A stretch of DNA of 58,000 nt, taken from positions 124,665,543-124,723,542 of the forward strand of contig CM043960.1 in the NCBI GenBank assembly GCA_014529385.2, written 5' to 3'. Of the stretch, positions 34,251 through 45,620 are shown piece by piece. This DNA is from Adiantum capillus-veneris. Lineage: Eukaryota; Streptophyta; Polypodiopsida; Polypodiales; Pteridaceae. Under the pieces are notes generated by a model. The model saw only the letters and a list, made by a program, of their open reading frames with translations, had not been told where the DNA came from and did no database searches. Both the position numbers and the translations under genes were made by a program. How positions within the stretch are numbered: position 1 is the first letter of the stretch; the number at the start of each line of letters is the position of its first letter.

Positions 34251-37200
34251 ATGGCTGACAACAACAACACAGATGTGTTCAAGATGTTTGCTGCTGAGGA
34301 CAGGTTGGATGGGGACAACTACCCTATGTGGGCTTATATGATGCAACATGTTCTTGTGTCAAAAGGTGTCTGGAGCATTGTGCAGGGCATTGATGTACGT
34401 CCTGGTTCTGAAGATGTAGGCGATGTTGAGGATGTTGCAGGTCTTGCTGCAAGGATTGCAGCTGTTAGAGTTGTTTTGCCTACGGCAGAACAAGCTCGTT
34501 GGGATGTTAAGGATGCGTAGGCTCATGCATTGATTGCGTTGTCTGTGAAGCGCACCATTATTCCTCACATCCGTTCAGCAAAATCTGCAAAACAGGCTTG
34601 GGATATTCTAGCAGGTCTTTATGCAAGCCGCAATGAGGCTAAAATTGCTTTGCTGCGTAAAGAGCTAGAGTCGAAGATTATGCATGAGGAAGATGATATG
34701 GACACTTTCCTTGCTAGTGTCAAGGATATCAATGAGCAACTCATTTCTGTAGGTGAAGTCATTTCGGACAGTTCCCTTGTGCAGACTGTTCTTGATGCCT
34801 TACCAGATTCCTACCAGACTTTTGCTAGTACTTGGAGACTGATGACCCAAGGAAATCCTGAAGTTGTCAAGTTTGATGCATTATGCACATTGCTGTTGCA
34901 AGAGTCACTTTCTAGAAAAAACAGGACTAGGCAGCGTGTAGTTGAACAGGCTTTTATTGCTTCTCAAAGAAAGGGTGGTAACAGTAATGCAGCCACTTCT
35001 TATGGTTCTGCTGTGAGTGGCAAAAATTCTGTTCCTAATGCTTCTGGTGGCAGCACTTTGTCTGGCAATTCTGGTGATAAGGGCAAAAAGAAGATGCGTT
35101 GCCATTATTGTAAAGCCAATGATCACTTGATCAAGTCATGTCCTAAGTTGAAGGCCAAAGAGGCTAAGAAGAAAGAGGGTGGTTCCACTGCAAATGTTGG
35201 TTCCACTACAAATGCAGCCATTGTTGAGTCTTCTGTGAAAGGAGATTGTGATGCTGATGTTGATGCAGAATGGGCTTTTAGCGCAGAGTGCACTTACAAT
35301 CCTGCTTTCCATGATGCATGCTTGTCAGTTGCTGCAGATTCACATGTGTGGTATTTCGACAGTGGTGCTACAAAGCACATTACCTCACATCGTGAATTGT
35401 TTACCTCTCTCGAGTCTGTCCCTCATGGGAATTCAGTCACTTGTGCCAACAACGCCTCTTATCCAGTTCAGGGAGTTGGAAAGATTGTGCTCACTGCTGC
35501 TAATGGCAGTTCCTTCACACTTGTTGATGCACTTTATGTACCTGGGATCAAGAAGAATCTCTTGTTTGTATCCGCACTTGCTAGACTTGGACTTGTAGTC
35601 AAATTTGTGGATGACAGATGTACAGTTCATGATCTCAGTTTTGGTGATGAAATTGTGGCATCTGGGCTTTTGTGCCGTGGGCTGTATAAGCTCACTTTGT
35701 ATGACAAGTGTGGGCAAAATTTTGCAAATGCTGTTGCAGATTCAAGGGCTATTTTAGATGCAAAACTTTGGCATGCACGTTTTGGTCATCTGAATTTTGC
35801 CAGTTTGCTGCGTTTGCAGAAATCTAATATGGTTGCTTCTTTGCCGCCTCTTGAAGCACCTGTCAAACATGTTTGTGAAGGCTGTATTCTGGGTAAAATG
35901 CAGCGTTCTAAGTTTCCAAAGGATGGTTCAGTTAGGGCCACATGCAGGTTGCAGCTTGTGCATAGTGATGTTTGTGGGCCCATGCAAACTCCGTCCTTGG
36001 GCAATTACCTGTACTTCGTGACTTTCATTGATGATTACTCCAGGCATGCATGGGTATTTCCGCTTAAAGCGAAGTCCAAAGTTTTTATGTGCTTCAAACA
36101 ATTTTTGGCTATGGTTGAAAATGTCTCAAAATGTACTATGGGCACCCTCCGTTCCGATCGAGGGGGGGAGTATATGTCTCATGAATTTAATGCATTTCTG
36201 GCTAGTCGTGGGATAAAACACCAATGTACAGTGCCTTATACACCTCAGCAAAATGGTGTTGCTGAGAGGAAAAACAGGTCACTAACGAAAATGGCACGAT
36301 GTATGGTCAAAAGTCAAGCTTTGCCGCATTCTTTTTGGCTTGAGTCCATCATGTGTGCCACTTATGTACTTAACAGGTGTCCTACGAAAGCTTTGCAGTC
36401 TATTACTCCATATGAAGCATGGCATGATAGAAAACCTTCTATTGAGCACATGCGTGTTTTTGGCTGTTTGGCATATGCTTTGGTGCCACAAGTGCAGCGC
36501 AGAAAATTGGATGATAAGGCTGTCAAATGTATTTTTGTTGGTTATAGTGATGAAAGCAAAGGTTACAGGTTGTATCATCCGCAAACAAAACGTATTCTGG
36601 TTTCACGGGATGTAGTGTTTGTGGAAGACTCTGTTCAGCCCTTGCTGTCATGTACTAGAGACAGTAAGTAAGCTCACAGGACATTTATGACACTTTGTTG
36701 CCTCTTTTCAGTGGTGGAAATACGAATGTAAGTTCCAATGAGGCAAATGTACAACCTATGGGGGTTTCTGAAAATGTTTTAGAACAGCCTATTACTGATG
36801 CAGATGTACATGATGTACTTGATGAGGAAAGGGCTGAAAATGAGCAAGCTAGAGGTATGCCAAAATGGCTGGTGCACACTTTGCGTGACAGTAAATTGGA
36901 TGCACCTTTATCTAGTCGTACTCGTTCAGGCTCTCGCCATGCATCTTATGCATCAGATTGTTATGCTTTGGCTGTGTCTAGTTTACATGATGTTGAGGAG
37001 CCTCTATCTTTTGATGAAGCACAGAATTCAGAAAATTGGATTGCTTCCATGAAATCAGAATATGATGCACTTATAGAGAATGACACATGGACTTTATGTG
37101 ATTTGCCTCCTGGCAAAAAGGCCATTGGTACGAAGTGGGTTTACAAGTTGAAACGCAAGCCGGATGGTGAGATCGATCGCCATAAGGCTCGACTTGTTGC

Positions 37201-38518
37201 AAAGGGTTATGCACAACAAAAAGGCATAGATTATGAAGAGACTTTTGCTCCCACTTGTCGTATGACTACTGTGCATTTTCTATGTGCATTGGCAGCTCAT
37301 TTTGGTTGGGATGTACATCAATCTGACATTGTTACTGCTTTCTTGAATGGTGACATATTTGAGGAAGTTTATGTAACGCAGCCTCGCGGTTTTGTCATAA
37401 AAGGACAAGAGGACAAAGTGTGCAAATGTAAGAAGGCTTTGTATGGGTTGAAGCAATCTCCTCGTGCTTGGTATGAGAAAGCTGACACTCATTTGGTTAA
37501 ACGAGGCTTTCGTAACAGTCCAACAGAAAGCACATTGTATGTAAAGCGTGAGGATGATGTATTTCTCATTGTGGTTCTTTATGTTGATGATTTGCTGATC
37601 ACTGGACCAAATGAGAGACATATTGCTGAATTTAAGGCTGATTTGAATGCTACTTTCAAGATGAAAGATTTGGGGCTGTTGCATCATTACTTGGGTATAC
37701 AGTTTAAGCAGTGTGATGGTGGTATTGCCTTGTGTCAGAAAAGTTACATAGAGACATTGCTATGTAAGTTTGGACTTGAGGATTGCAAACCTATTGCCAC
37801 TCCCATGGAAACAGGTTTGAAGTTGAGTCTACATGATGCTGGCGATCCTGCTGATGTCACTCTTTACCAAACTGCTGTTGGCTGCCTCATTTATGTATGC
37901 AACACGAGGTCAGATATTCAGTTTGCAGTCTCGTAGGTCAGCAGATTTATGCATAGCCCAGGGTCTAAGCATTGGCAGGCTGTCAAGAGGATTTTCCGCT
38001 ACCTTAGTGGCACTTTACATCTTGGCTTGTTTTATCCCAAGGGGGGATCATTGCCGCCAGACTTACATGCTTTTTCGGACTCAGATTGGGCTGGTTGTTT
38101 TGACACGCGAGTGTCCACAAGTGGTTTTCGTTTCATGCTTGGCAGTTCATGTATATCATGGTTGAGCAAGAAGCAACCTACTGTGGCCACTTCGAGTTGT
38201 GAGGCTGAGTACAGGGCAGTCTTCACAGCTACGGTTGAGTGTGTATGGCTCAGACGCCTTATGGCTGACTTGGGTGTTGGACAGGACACTGCCAACACTA
38301 TCTACACTAACAGTCAGAGCGCATTGGCAGTTGCGAGGAACCCAGTTTTTCATGCTCGCACAAAGCACATTGAGGTGCATTACCACTATGTCCGGGAGAG
38401 GCTCTCAGCAGGAGAGATCAGCTTGGCTTATGTGCCAACATAGGATAACCTTGCAGATCTTTTCACAAAGGCATTGTCTCGTGAGAAGCTTGAAGCTTTC
38501 CGCAAAGCTTTGGGCTAA
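34251..38518 (+). pseudogene. C3 gag-pol polyprotein, nearly intact
   Basis: The frame starts at ATG 34251 (MADNNNTD; the first good start after the primer site) and ends at TAA 38516-38518. Domains in order: copia gag (WAYMMQHVL, then KQAWDILAGLYAS); zinc knuckle CHYCKANDHLIKSC at 35100-35141; protease with DSGATKH at about 35358; pre-integrase (LWHARFGHL); integrase (HSDVCGPM, FIDDYSRHAW, RSDRGGEY, QNGVAERKNR); RT (KARLVAKGYAQQKG, LYVDDLLITG with YVDD at 37580-37591); RNase H (SDSDWAGCFD, SCEAEYRAVF). Four lesions break it: TAG at 34518-34520, a one-base loss near 36667, TAG at 37934-37936 and TAG at 38441-38443. Catalytic residues are intact, so it died recently or is a fresh copy of a defective master. 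Confidence 0.96.
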
Positions 38519-38590
38519 ATCCCCTTTGTGGACTGATCCTGTCCTCAGGGCATGGCACTTCCCTTTACTCATGTGCCACCGCATCACTCC

Positions 38591-38600
38591 AGGGGGGATT
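38591..38600 (+). promoter_or_regulatory. C3 polypurine tract
   Basis: AGGGGGGATT immediately before the 3' LTR, the plus-strand primer of reverse transcription. Confidence 0.85.
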
Positions 38601-38827
38601 TGTTACCATATACATGTGGTAGTGATGTGTGTGAACACACTAGGACCGCCGGGGCATTTTTTCCCTCTTTAGGAGGTTTTTTCCCCCGTGCATTGTATAT
38701 ACGCCCATCACTCTAGGGCTAACTATCTTTCCATTGCACACTAAGAAACACACTCTCTATTGTGTGCCTTGAGCTTCCTTCGTCTTCTCCAAGCTGTGTG
38801 TGTTTCTCTGCAACCCTAATTCCAACA
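38601..38827 (+). repeat. C3 3' LTR
   Basis: 227 bp, three mismatches to the 5' copy. Confidence 0.96.
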
Positions 38828-38832
38828 TTTAT

Positions 38833-41100
38833 GATACTACTCCTTTGATGACTGTTTTAGACCGTAAAGAGTCTTTTCTAACTGACACACCAAGTCTTCA
38901 TTGCCCTTCTCAACAAAACCTTCTGGCTGCTGCATATAAACTTCTTCTTGAAGATCACCATGCAAGAACGCCGTCTTGACATCCATCTGGTCAAGTTCCA
39001 TGTCGTCTTTAGCAACCAACGCAAGTACACATTGCAGAGTAGTCATCTTGACAACCGGAGAAAAGATCTCATCAAAGTCAATACCCTACTGCTGCTTAAA
39101 TCCTTTAGCAACAAGCCGTGCCTTGTATTTGGGTTTATTATCATGAGGTGTAATTTTCTTCTTATACACCCATTCGCATGGTAATGCCTTTTTACCTTTA
39201 GGCAACCGAACCAACTTCCAAGTTTGATTCTTATGCAACGAGTCCATTTTTTATTGCATGGCCAACTGCCATTTTTTCGAGTCAACCACTTGTATTGCCT
39301 CCTTGTAACAAGATGGTTCTCCACAATCTGTGAGCATGAAATGATTTAGAGATGGCACATAACGATCAGGTGGTTTGGAGGCACGCTCAGAACGTCTCAC
39401 CACAACTGATTCTGCCGCTCTAGCCACTATAGGTTGTTCCTGAGTCTGACCATGCTGTCTTGATGTGCTAACACTAAGTCCATCTTCCCTGAAGACAACT
39501 CTTCTGATCTCCTCTGTCTTCTCTGGCTTAGCGTGAAACTTGGATTCATTGAAATGCACATCATTGCTACAAATAAATTTTCTGGACTCAGGATCCCAAA
39601 GCCGATAACCCATTCGCCCGATTCTCCGTAGCAAATAAATATACACTTCTTGCTCTTTAGTTCTAACTTATTTCTGAACTCCTTAGGAATATGGCTATAA
39701 TCTTCACAACCAAAGACTCTGAGATGCTTATACGAAGGTGCCTTGCCTGTCCATAGCATCTCGGACACTTCACTCTTATCTAGAACCCTACTAGGAGACC
39801 TATTGATCAAATGGACTGCTATAGCCACTGCTTCCGCCCAAAATCCATCAGGTAACTCAGCATTTGAAAACATTATTCTGACCTTCTCTTGTATGGTCCT
39901 ATTCATACGTTCTGCAACTCCATTTTGCGAAGGATTGTATGGTGCAGTAAGTTTCCGCTTTATGCCTTTTGCTTCACAAAAGTTTTGAAAAGCTTTGGAA
40001 ACGTACTCTCCACCATTGTCAGCTCTCAAGCACTTCAGCTTCTGACCACTCTGATTCTCCACAAGCTGCAAGAATGTCCTAAAGACCTTGAGCACCTCAT
40101 CCTTGTGCTTCAAGAAGTAAACCCATACTTTGCGAGAATAGTCATCTATGAATGTACAAAAGTATGTTGCTCCCCCTAGTGACAAACTAGGCATTGGTCC
40201 GCATAGATCACTGTGCACAAGAGGTAACCGTTCGTCCCTACGATTCTGGTTTGATTTGTGCGGTTCCTGTGTTTGCTTACCATAAACACAATGCTCACAA
40301 AACTCAAAATCTTGAAATGAAAAACCAGGCAAATAACCATAATGAGAAAGTATTTCCATTCCTCTTTTTGACATATGTCCCAGCCTACAATGCCACAGTG
40401 ACAGACTTGCTTGCTCAATCACATTAATTACATGGTTTTTAACCTTTGAAACATGTAAAGTGTATAGAGTTCCTGACTTGCTACCATGTGTTACAATCAT
40501 CGAACCTTTGGAGATCTTCCAAGCGCTATTCCCAAAAACTGTCACATGACCCGCATCATCCAACTTCCTTGTACTGATCAAGCTCTTTCGGATTGCTGGA
40601 ACATGTCTGACATTCTTGAGCCATAAAGAAGAGCCGTTCTGAAACTTCAACTGCACATCTCCCACTCCAAGTATGTCACAAACCTGCTCATTGCCAAGTC
40701 TAACATAATCTTTAGTAGCCACATATGATGTAAACCACTCTTTGTGCGGAGAAACATGTAAAGATTCCCCTGAGTCGATAATCCAATCACTCATAGCATG
40801 TCCATCCTCGGCAATCAAGAAAACAGAATCAAGATTGCTTATGAGGAAGATGTCACCAGCTGCTATACCAGAATCACTATCTGAACCAAATCCTGTGACA
40901 TTCACCTCTTCAATCTTCACTGAACTCTTCTTTTCATCTTGCTCAGAACTCTTTGTTTTGCCTTTTTCTTGTTTCCACTTTGTACAGTCTCTCTTCATGT
41001 GACCCTTCTTGCCACAATGGTAGCATTATATGTCATCCTTTGACTTCGAGTCACGAAACTTACTTAGATTTTGTGCTTTCTTACCCTTCTTCTCTTTAGA
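38833..41100 (-). pseudogene. C2 pol, proximal part: zinc knuckle, protease, integrase, RT start
   Basis: Minus-strand open pieces (39427-40998 is 523 codons) carry, in order: zinc knuckle CYHCGKKGHMKRDC after a TAA at 41026-41028; protease WIIDSGESLHVSPH; pre-integrase SLWHCRLGHMSKRG; integrase with HSDLCGPM, FIDDYSRKVWVY, LRADNGGEYVS and NGVAERMNR, so the D-D-E residues remain; then a linker and the RT start (WVYKKKITPHDN, QMDVKTAFLHGDLQEEVYMQ at 38837-39046). At least one frameshift (about 39640) and several stops interrupt it. The frame is then cut at 38832 by C3 and resumes at 33661. Confidence 0.94.
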
Positions 41101-41700
41101 CTATTGTCTCCCTCGAACGACCAAAGCACTGTTGCCTTTGCCTTTGTCAATGTTCTTCTTGTTCACTTCCTCTGTGAGCAAGCTGCCTTCTACATTGGCA
41201 CTTGTAAAGCCTTCTGGCGCGACATAATTACTTAACGATGTGCGAAAAGTATCCCAACTATCTGGCAAAGTGATTAAGAGAAACATAGCCTTCACTGACT
41301 GGCTGAAAATTGTGTGAAATTCATTGAGATGATTTGACATGGCTGTCCCTTCCTTCATCTTCAAATCCAAAAATTTCTTGAGCCAGTAAACCTGAGAAGT
41401 AGCACTTTGTTTCTCGTACATACCACATAGCTTTTGCCATACGCCATACACTGTAGTCTCTTCTGCTACGTTGAAGTAAACATTTTTTGCCAGTGTCAGC
41501 ATGATTGTGGAACAAGCTAACTCGTCACGCTCTTCCCAGTCATCTTCAACCATACCTTCTGGTCTCTCCCCTTTGAGCTTCAGTGGCTTCACTTGGTTTT
41601 TCTGCACCAAAACCTGTCAAATCTGCTTCTTCTAGAATGGAAAGTTTGTGCCATCCAGCTTCTTTATGTTGTAAAGAGTTTCACTTTGAGAAGATGTCAT
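41101..41700 (-). pseudogene. C2 gag
   Basis: The start ATG lies at 41698-41700 (MTSSQSETLYNIKKLDG). The copia gag domain follows: DDWEERDELACSTIMLTLAK, VWQKLCGMYEKQS, YWLKKFLDLKMKEG and the Ser-Asn-His-Leu-Asn-Glu-Phe segment. Two stops near 41635 and 41621 replace expected Trp positions, and a TAG at 41101-41103 lies where Gln is likely before SKEKKGKK. The zinc knuckle follows in the next entry. Confidence 0.9.
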
Positions 41701-42738
41701 ATCTACCAAATTGTTTACTCCTGGGAAAAATCCGACAGAGTTTCCCCTGTAAACTAGCCTCTGTACACAATAAACAAGCTGTAAACAACAAGCTGAACAC
41801 CTCTCCTCAAGAACTGTCAGTATTTTGAAAAATTTTGACAGAGTCTCCCCTATAAACTGAGCTCTGGAAGCCAAAAGATAGCTCAAAAACAACCATAAAT
41901 AGCTAACCACTGACAAATCTAAGAATCTTTGTAATATGCTATCCTGTAAGCATACATTGTCTCCTGTCTGGGCGATGAAAGAACCTGTATCTGTCTCAAG
42001 ACTGATCCCTGAACAATGCCTCAACGGCCTGACGCATAAGATGCAATCCAGTGTCTACACAAAGTCATACATCCTGATAAAAGTCGTCGAAGAGGATGCA
42101 TGTAGAGGGTACTCCAGCAACCTAATCCACCTCACACTGGGTAACCCAACCCCCAGTGCTTGGCTTCAAAAAACCTCACACACGACCCTCACAGATGGCT
42201 CAGCAAACTGCCCAGAACTAGCGAAATCCTACAATAGACCAATCACTGTCCTATGACCGCTGCAGCGGTCTGTCTGCTAGCGTGACTCACAACTAACAGA
42301 CCCACAATCACAGTACATCAATCTGCAATACATGCCAGTGGTGTCAAGCCGTCGTATGGCCACGCCTCCCCTGGAACCTAGCAAGCACAAGAAGTAGTAA
42401 TGCAGACTGCAATATATATATCTGATGATATATATGTATACCTGGTCTATAGATGACGCTTTGAAGACCAATGAGTGATGTATGTCGATGCCGATATTGA
42501 TGCCGACCACCTCCCGCTTTCCAATCTACACAAGATGGGTTTCTTTGCGGCTGAAACCTATCTGATGTAGTGCTCAGAACAAAATTCTAAGGGCATAAAC
42601 AGCTTCAAAAGGGGGATAAAACCCGAGGTCACCTGATGGAAATGCTCTCGGAATGCCGAGTGTGAATTTCCAAGCTCCGGATCCAGAATCTGCCTGAAAA
42701 GTGCACGCGCGATTACGCAAAAAACGCACTGCACCTCG
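41701..42738. other. C2 untranslated leader
   Basis: About 1 kb between the primer site and the gag start. The minus-strand frame at 41632-42024 runs from this leader into gag and is not evidence of extra coding. It includes a small (TA)n-like run near 42412-42436. Confidence 0.6.
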
Positions 42739-42751
42739 CTCTGATACCAAT
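42739..42751 (-). promoter_or_regulatory. C2 primer-binding site
   Basis: TTGGTATCAGAGC on the minus strand next to the LTR end GACTTCA; an exact initiator-Met complement. Confidence 0.92.
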
Positions 42752-42774
42752 TGAAGTCACGGAGCGGAGCGTAG

Positions 42775-42839
<65 letters not shown>

Positions 42840-43007
42840 TACATAGAGAGCTTACACAGTACGCAGAGAATTCGTTTGAAGGGTTATCTCCCAAACCTTA
42901 TTATCTACAAAAGTATATGTGAGTATATACAAAGAGTTAGTGATAGGTGAGCTAGGCGTACGGGCGGCCATATCCGTAAAGAGGCCACTTGGGCTTTAAT
43001 CCCAACA
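42752..43007 (-). repeat. C2 5' LTR with (CA)30
   Basis: 256 bp. The (CA)n tract at 42778-42837 is about 30 units long, against about eight in the 3' LTR. It also has extra sequence near 42945-42965. Confidence 0.93.
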
Positions 43008-43754
43008 CATTGTGCATGTGATTGGCTAGGCTTAGAGGGGTCCAATGAGCTTCAAGCTTGAGCTACAAGGAGGAGTCGACCAAAGCAAGTAAGGGGGGTG
43101 CATGGGGGGTATACTCCCTCTCACACACACTCACTTTCTCTCATTCTCACTTTGTGAAAGTGCAAGAGTTCATCTCCTTCTCCAAGCTTGAGAAGTTGAG
43201 AGCCTACACCAACACTCTTGGCTTTAAAATGCAAATCCAACCAAGAGCCATGCTTCAATGCTATGCTAGCCATCTTCTTCATCTCCATTACTATGCTACT
43301 ATGCTATGCTAAGCTATAAGAGTAATACAAGTGAGGAGTCTATTTCTTTCTCGTATGATACTTCTTCTTCCTCTTCCCTTCCCTCACTCCCTGCTAGCTC
43401 TCTCCATCTTTGAAGGTGTTTGAGGTCTTGGGATTGAGGCCGGGGATATGTTAATGCTTTTGCAAGTTAATTAAGGGCATAATTTTGGTGTATGAATACC
43501 ATCTTCATTGCACCAACGAGGTCTCAAGGAACACAATCTTGTATTATACCAAGTCTCTCTTTATGGGGGAAATTATAATACAAAAGCCTTTTGAAGGAGT
43601 ATTGTTCATGCCAAGCTAATTAGGTGTAATGTTCATTTTGCTACCTTTGATCCATTACTCTTCTTATGCTCTTTAAGAATTGTCTTAAAAGAAATGCTCA
43701 CTATCATAATTCCAATTTCCGCTACAGTCAATGCTATAGCCATATTCCATTACA
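43008..43754 (+). repeat. Truncated G1/G2-type gypsy LTR
   Basis: It matches the distal half of the G1 LTR (10940-11683): GGGGTCCAATGAGCTTCAAGC, CCTACACCAACACTCTTGG, and the end CCATTACA. No polypurine tract, primer site or coding region adjoins it. Its proximal half is absent on the far side of C2. Confidence 0.85.
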
Positions 43755-43964
43755 GATCCAACAATGCATTTCTAAGTAGACGTATAGAGTATACTTCTTT
43801 GCATTTTTGTAGGCATCGGAATTGAATTCATGTTTATATTCTTGACCCTATGCAAGTACAATAGAAACCAATTCTTGATGTACAAACACTCTCAAGTAAA
43901 AGCCTTTCAACAAAATAATATGTAGTATGAACATCAAAAAACCAAAAATTCCTATTTGTCAAAA
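43755..43964. other. Unassigned spacer
   Basis: AT-rich DNA; nothing recognisable. Confidence 0.5.
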
Positions 43965-44623
43965 TGGATTTCAGGGTCATTTTCCCCATGGTTCTAAATC
44001 AAAAGAGGATGAGAAAAAAATGGCCAAAGGGGATTGCCTCATAGCAAGATCTAACGAGACTCTTTTCACACAATATTTGAAAAAGGCTATTGAGGAAGAC
44101 AGGCATGCAGAGTGATACAAATTGCTTTCAATTCCATTGCATCCAAAATATTAACATCCATGGGGGAGGACCTCCCTATCTAAGTTATACTTCATACAAA
44201 TTTTAGCAGGATATGCCTCGTGCATATAAGCCTGGGTGGAGGTGCCATTGAAGTATGATAGTTGCGCGAAGAAAGGGCATTTTAGATCCTGACAAATAGG
44301 ATCTCAGGGTCATTTTCCCCATGGTTCTAAATCAAAAGAGGATGAGATAAAAATGGCCAAAGGGGATTGCCTCATAGCAAGGTCTAACGAGACTCTTTTC
44401 ACTGAATATTTGAAAAAGGCCATTGAGGAAGACAAGCATGCAGAGTGATACAAACTGCTTACAATTCCATTGCATCCGACATATTAACATCCACGGGGAG
44501 GACCTCCCTATCTAAGTTATGCTTCATACAATTTTTAGCGGGATAATCCTCGTGCATATAAGCCTGAGTGGAGGTGCCATTGAAGTATGATAGTTGCACG
44601 AAGAAAGGGCATTTTAGATCCAT
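43965..44623. repeat. 333-bp tandem duplication with matching open frames
   Basis: CAGGGTCATTTTCCCCATGG recurs at 43972 and 44305, and similarity spans the full unit. On the plus strand both copies keep an open stretch from GHFPHGSKSKEDE to an EED(R/K)HAE end followed by a stop. On the minus strand both keep DLKCPFF(A/V)QLSYFNG and NLDREVLP. No family is recognised. It could be a captured host gene fragment duplicated in tandem. Confidence 0.9.
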
Positions 44624-44727
44624 GGCCTTCATCGCAGCTCTTCTCTCCCACAAGCGCTCTAGGTTTCAATTAGAATCCATTAGGTGCACAGCATTATATG
44701 CCACGAGGTCTTGATGAATGAACCCCA

Positions 44728-44955
44728 AAGGATGGGATCGACGCCACTAAATTGAAGCACACTTACCGCGACGTTTGTGAACCACTGGATTTGTCCGAGT
44801 TTACTTTTTATGTTTGAGTTTACTTTGGCCTAGGACAGTTTACTTTATATTAAAATGGATTGGCATTATCAACGCCATTGAACTGAGGCACGCATATCGC
44901 GATGTTTGAGAACCATCGGAGTTACTTTTGCTTGAGACAGTTTATTTCATAGTAA
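44728..44955. repeat. Two diverged direct repeats
   Basis: The pair GACGCCACTAAATTGAAGCA and AACGCCATTGAACTGAGGCA begins units that share CGCGA(C/T)GTTTG(T/A)GAACCA and an (AGTTTACTTT)-like tail, about 140 bases apart. Confidence 0.65.
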
Positions 44956-45204
44956 AGTCCCAAGGCGGTCACTTTTTAGAATGTGTATGATATCACGTGA
45001 GTTAACCGGAGAGGATTATTAAAACACCAAAATGTATAAAAATGTATACATACAGAGGGGGGTGGGGGTTTTTTAAATAGGCTCACAGTGTAAGTATAGT
45101 ATGTATATTGGGGTATTATTAATTACCTCTTGAACGCACGTGATATAGGGGTTTTTTTATAAGTGACTGCCCCGGGAGTGAAGTGGATTGGCATTGGGAG
45201 CAAG

Positions 45205-45272
45205 GAAACTCGAGCAAGTGGATAGAGCACCAGGTTGCTAGCAAGAAGGTCAAGGGTTACCTAGGTTTCCCG
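45205..45272 (+). repeat. tRNA-like / SINE-head candidate
   Basis: CGAGCAAGTGGATAGAGCA resembles a polymerase III A box, and GGTCAAGGGTT...TTTCCC resembles an altered T arm and B box at tRNA-like spacing. The B-box loop is interrupted, so a working tRNA is unlikely; an old tRNA-derived SINE is the simplest reading. Confidence 0.35.
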
Positions 45273-45620
45273 ATGTTCATTTAAGGGCTGAGTCGCACTA
45301 GCGGTGAGTAGGATTAATGGTTACTATTTCCTGATGAGTCCATGTTTTTCTCCAAAAGAATAGAAGCTTTCAACAAGCACTGCTAGCACTTTCAAAACAC
45401 TAGGGAATAAGCTATTTTCACGAAGGAGAAAGGCCTTCCTTTATTTCAGGCCTCTCATCTTCAATGAAATGCTTGGCATGTTCTCCTTAAATTATGGAAA
45501 CCCATTCCTTTCCCAGTCGTAATTGTGGGTGAGACACTATGCAACCTTCGTCCACCCTTGCCCTTACCTACCTCATCAAAGGGAATCTAGGGCCCAAATT
45601 TGGGCAGGCGAGGCGGCTTT

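Larger units (their letters stand above)
33662..38827 (+). mobile_element. Ty1/copia retrotransposon C3, young, nested in C2
   Basis: Two 227-bp LTRs (33662-33888 and 38601-38827), TGTTACC...TTCCAACA, differ at three positions. The target duplication TTTAT lies at 33657-33661 and 38828-38832. The primer site TGGTATCAGAGC is at 33891-33902 and the purine tract AGGGGGGATT at 38591-38600. The 5.17-kb length, terminal structure and domain set are complete; only point lesions inactivate the frame. Confidence 0.97.
32316..43007 (-). mobile_element. Ty1/copia retrotransposon C2 with nested C3
   Basis: LTRs at 32316-32511 and 42752-43007 read TGTTGG(G/T)ATTAAAGCCC...GACTTCA on the minus strand. A perfect 5-bp target duplication CATTG lies at 32311-32315 and 43008-43012. 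The initiator-Met primer site TTGGTATCAGAGC borders the right LTR, and the purine tract AAGTGGGAGGT borders the left one. Removing the nested C3 (33662-38827 plus one target copy) leaves about 5.5 kb, a normal copia length. All gag-pol domains are recognisable but broken. Confidence 0.95.

Noticed and set aside
45333-45365. Possible hammerhead ribozyme (CTGATGAGTCC)
   Set aside because: No matching stem II partner or GAAA core follows; likewise CTGATGA at 42422 and 51931.
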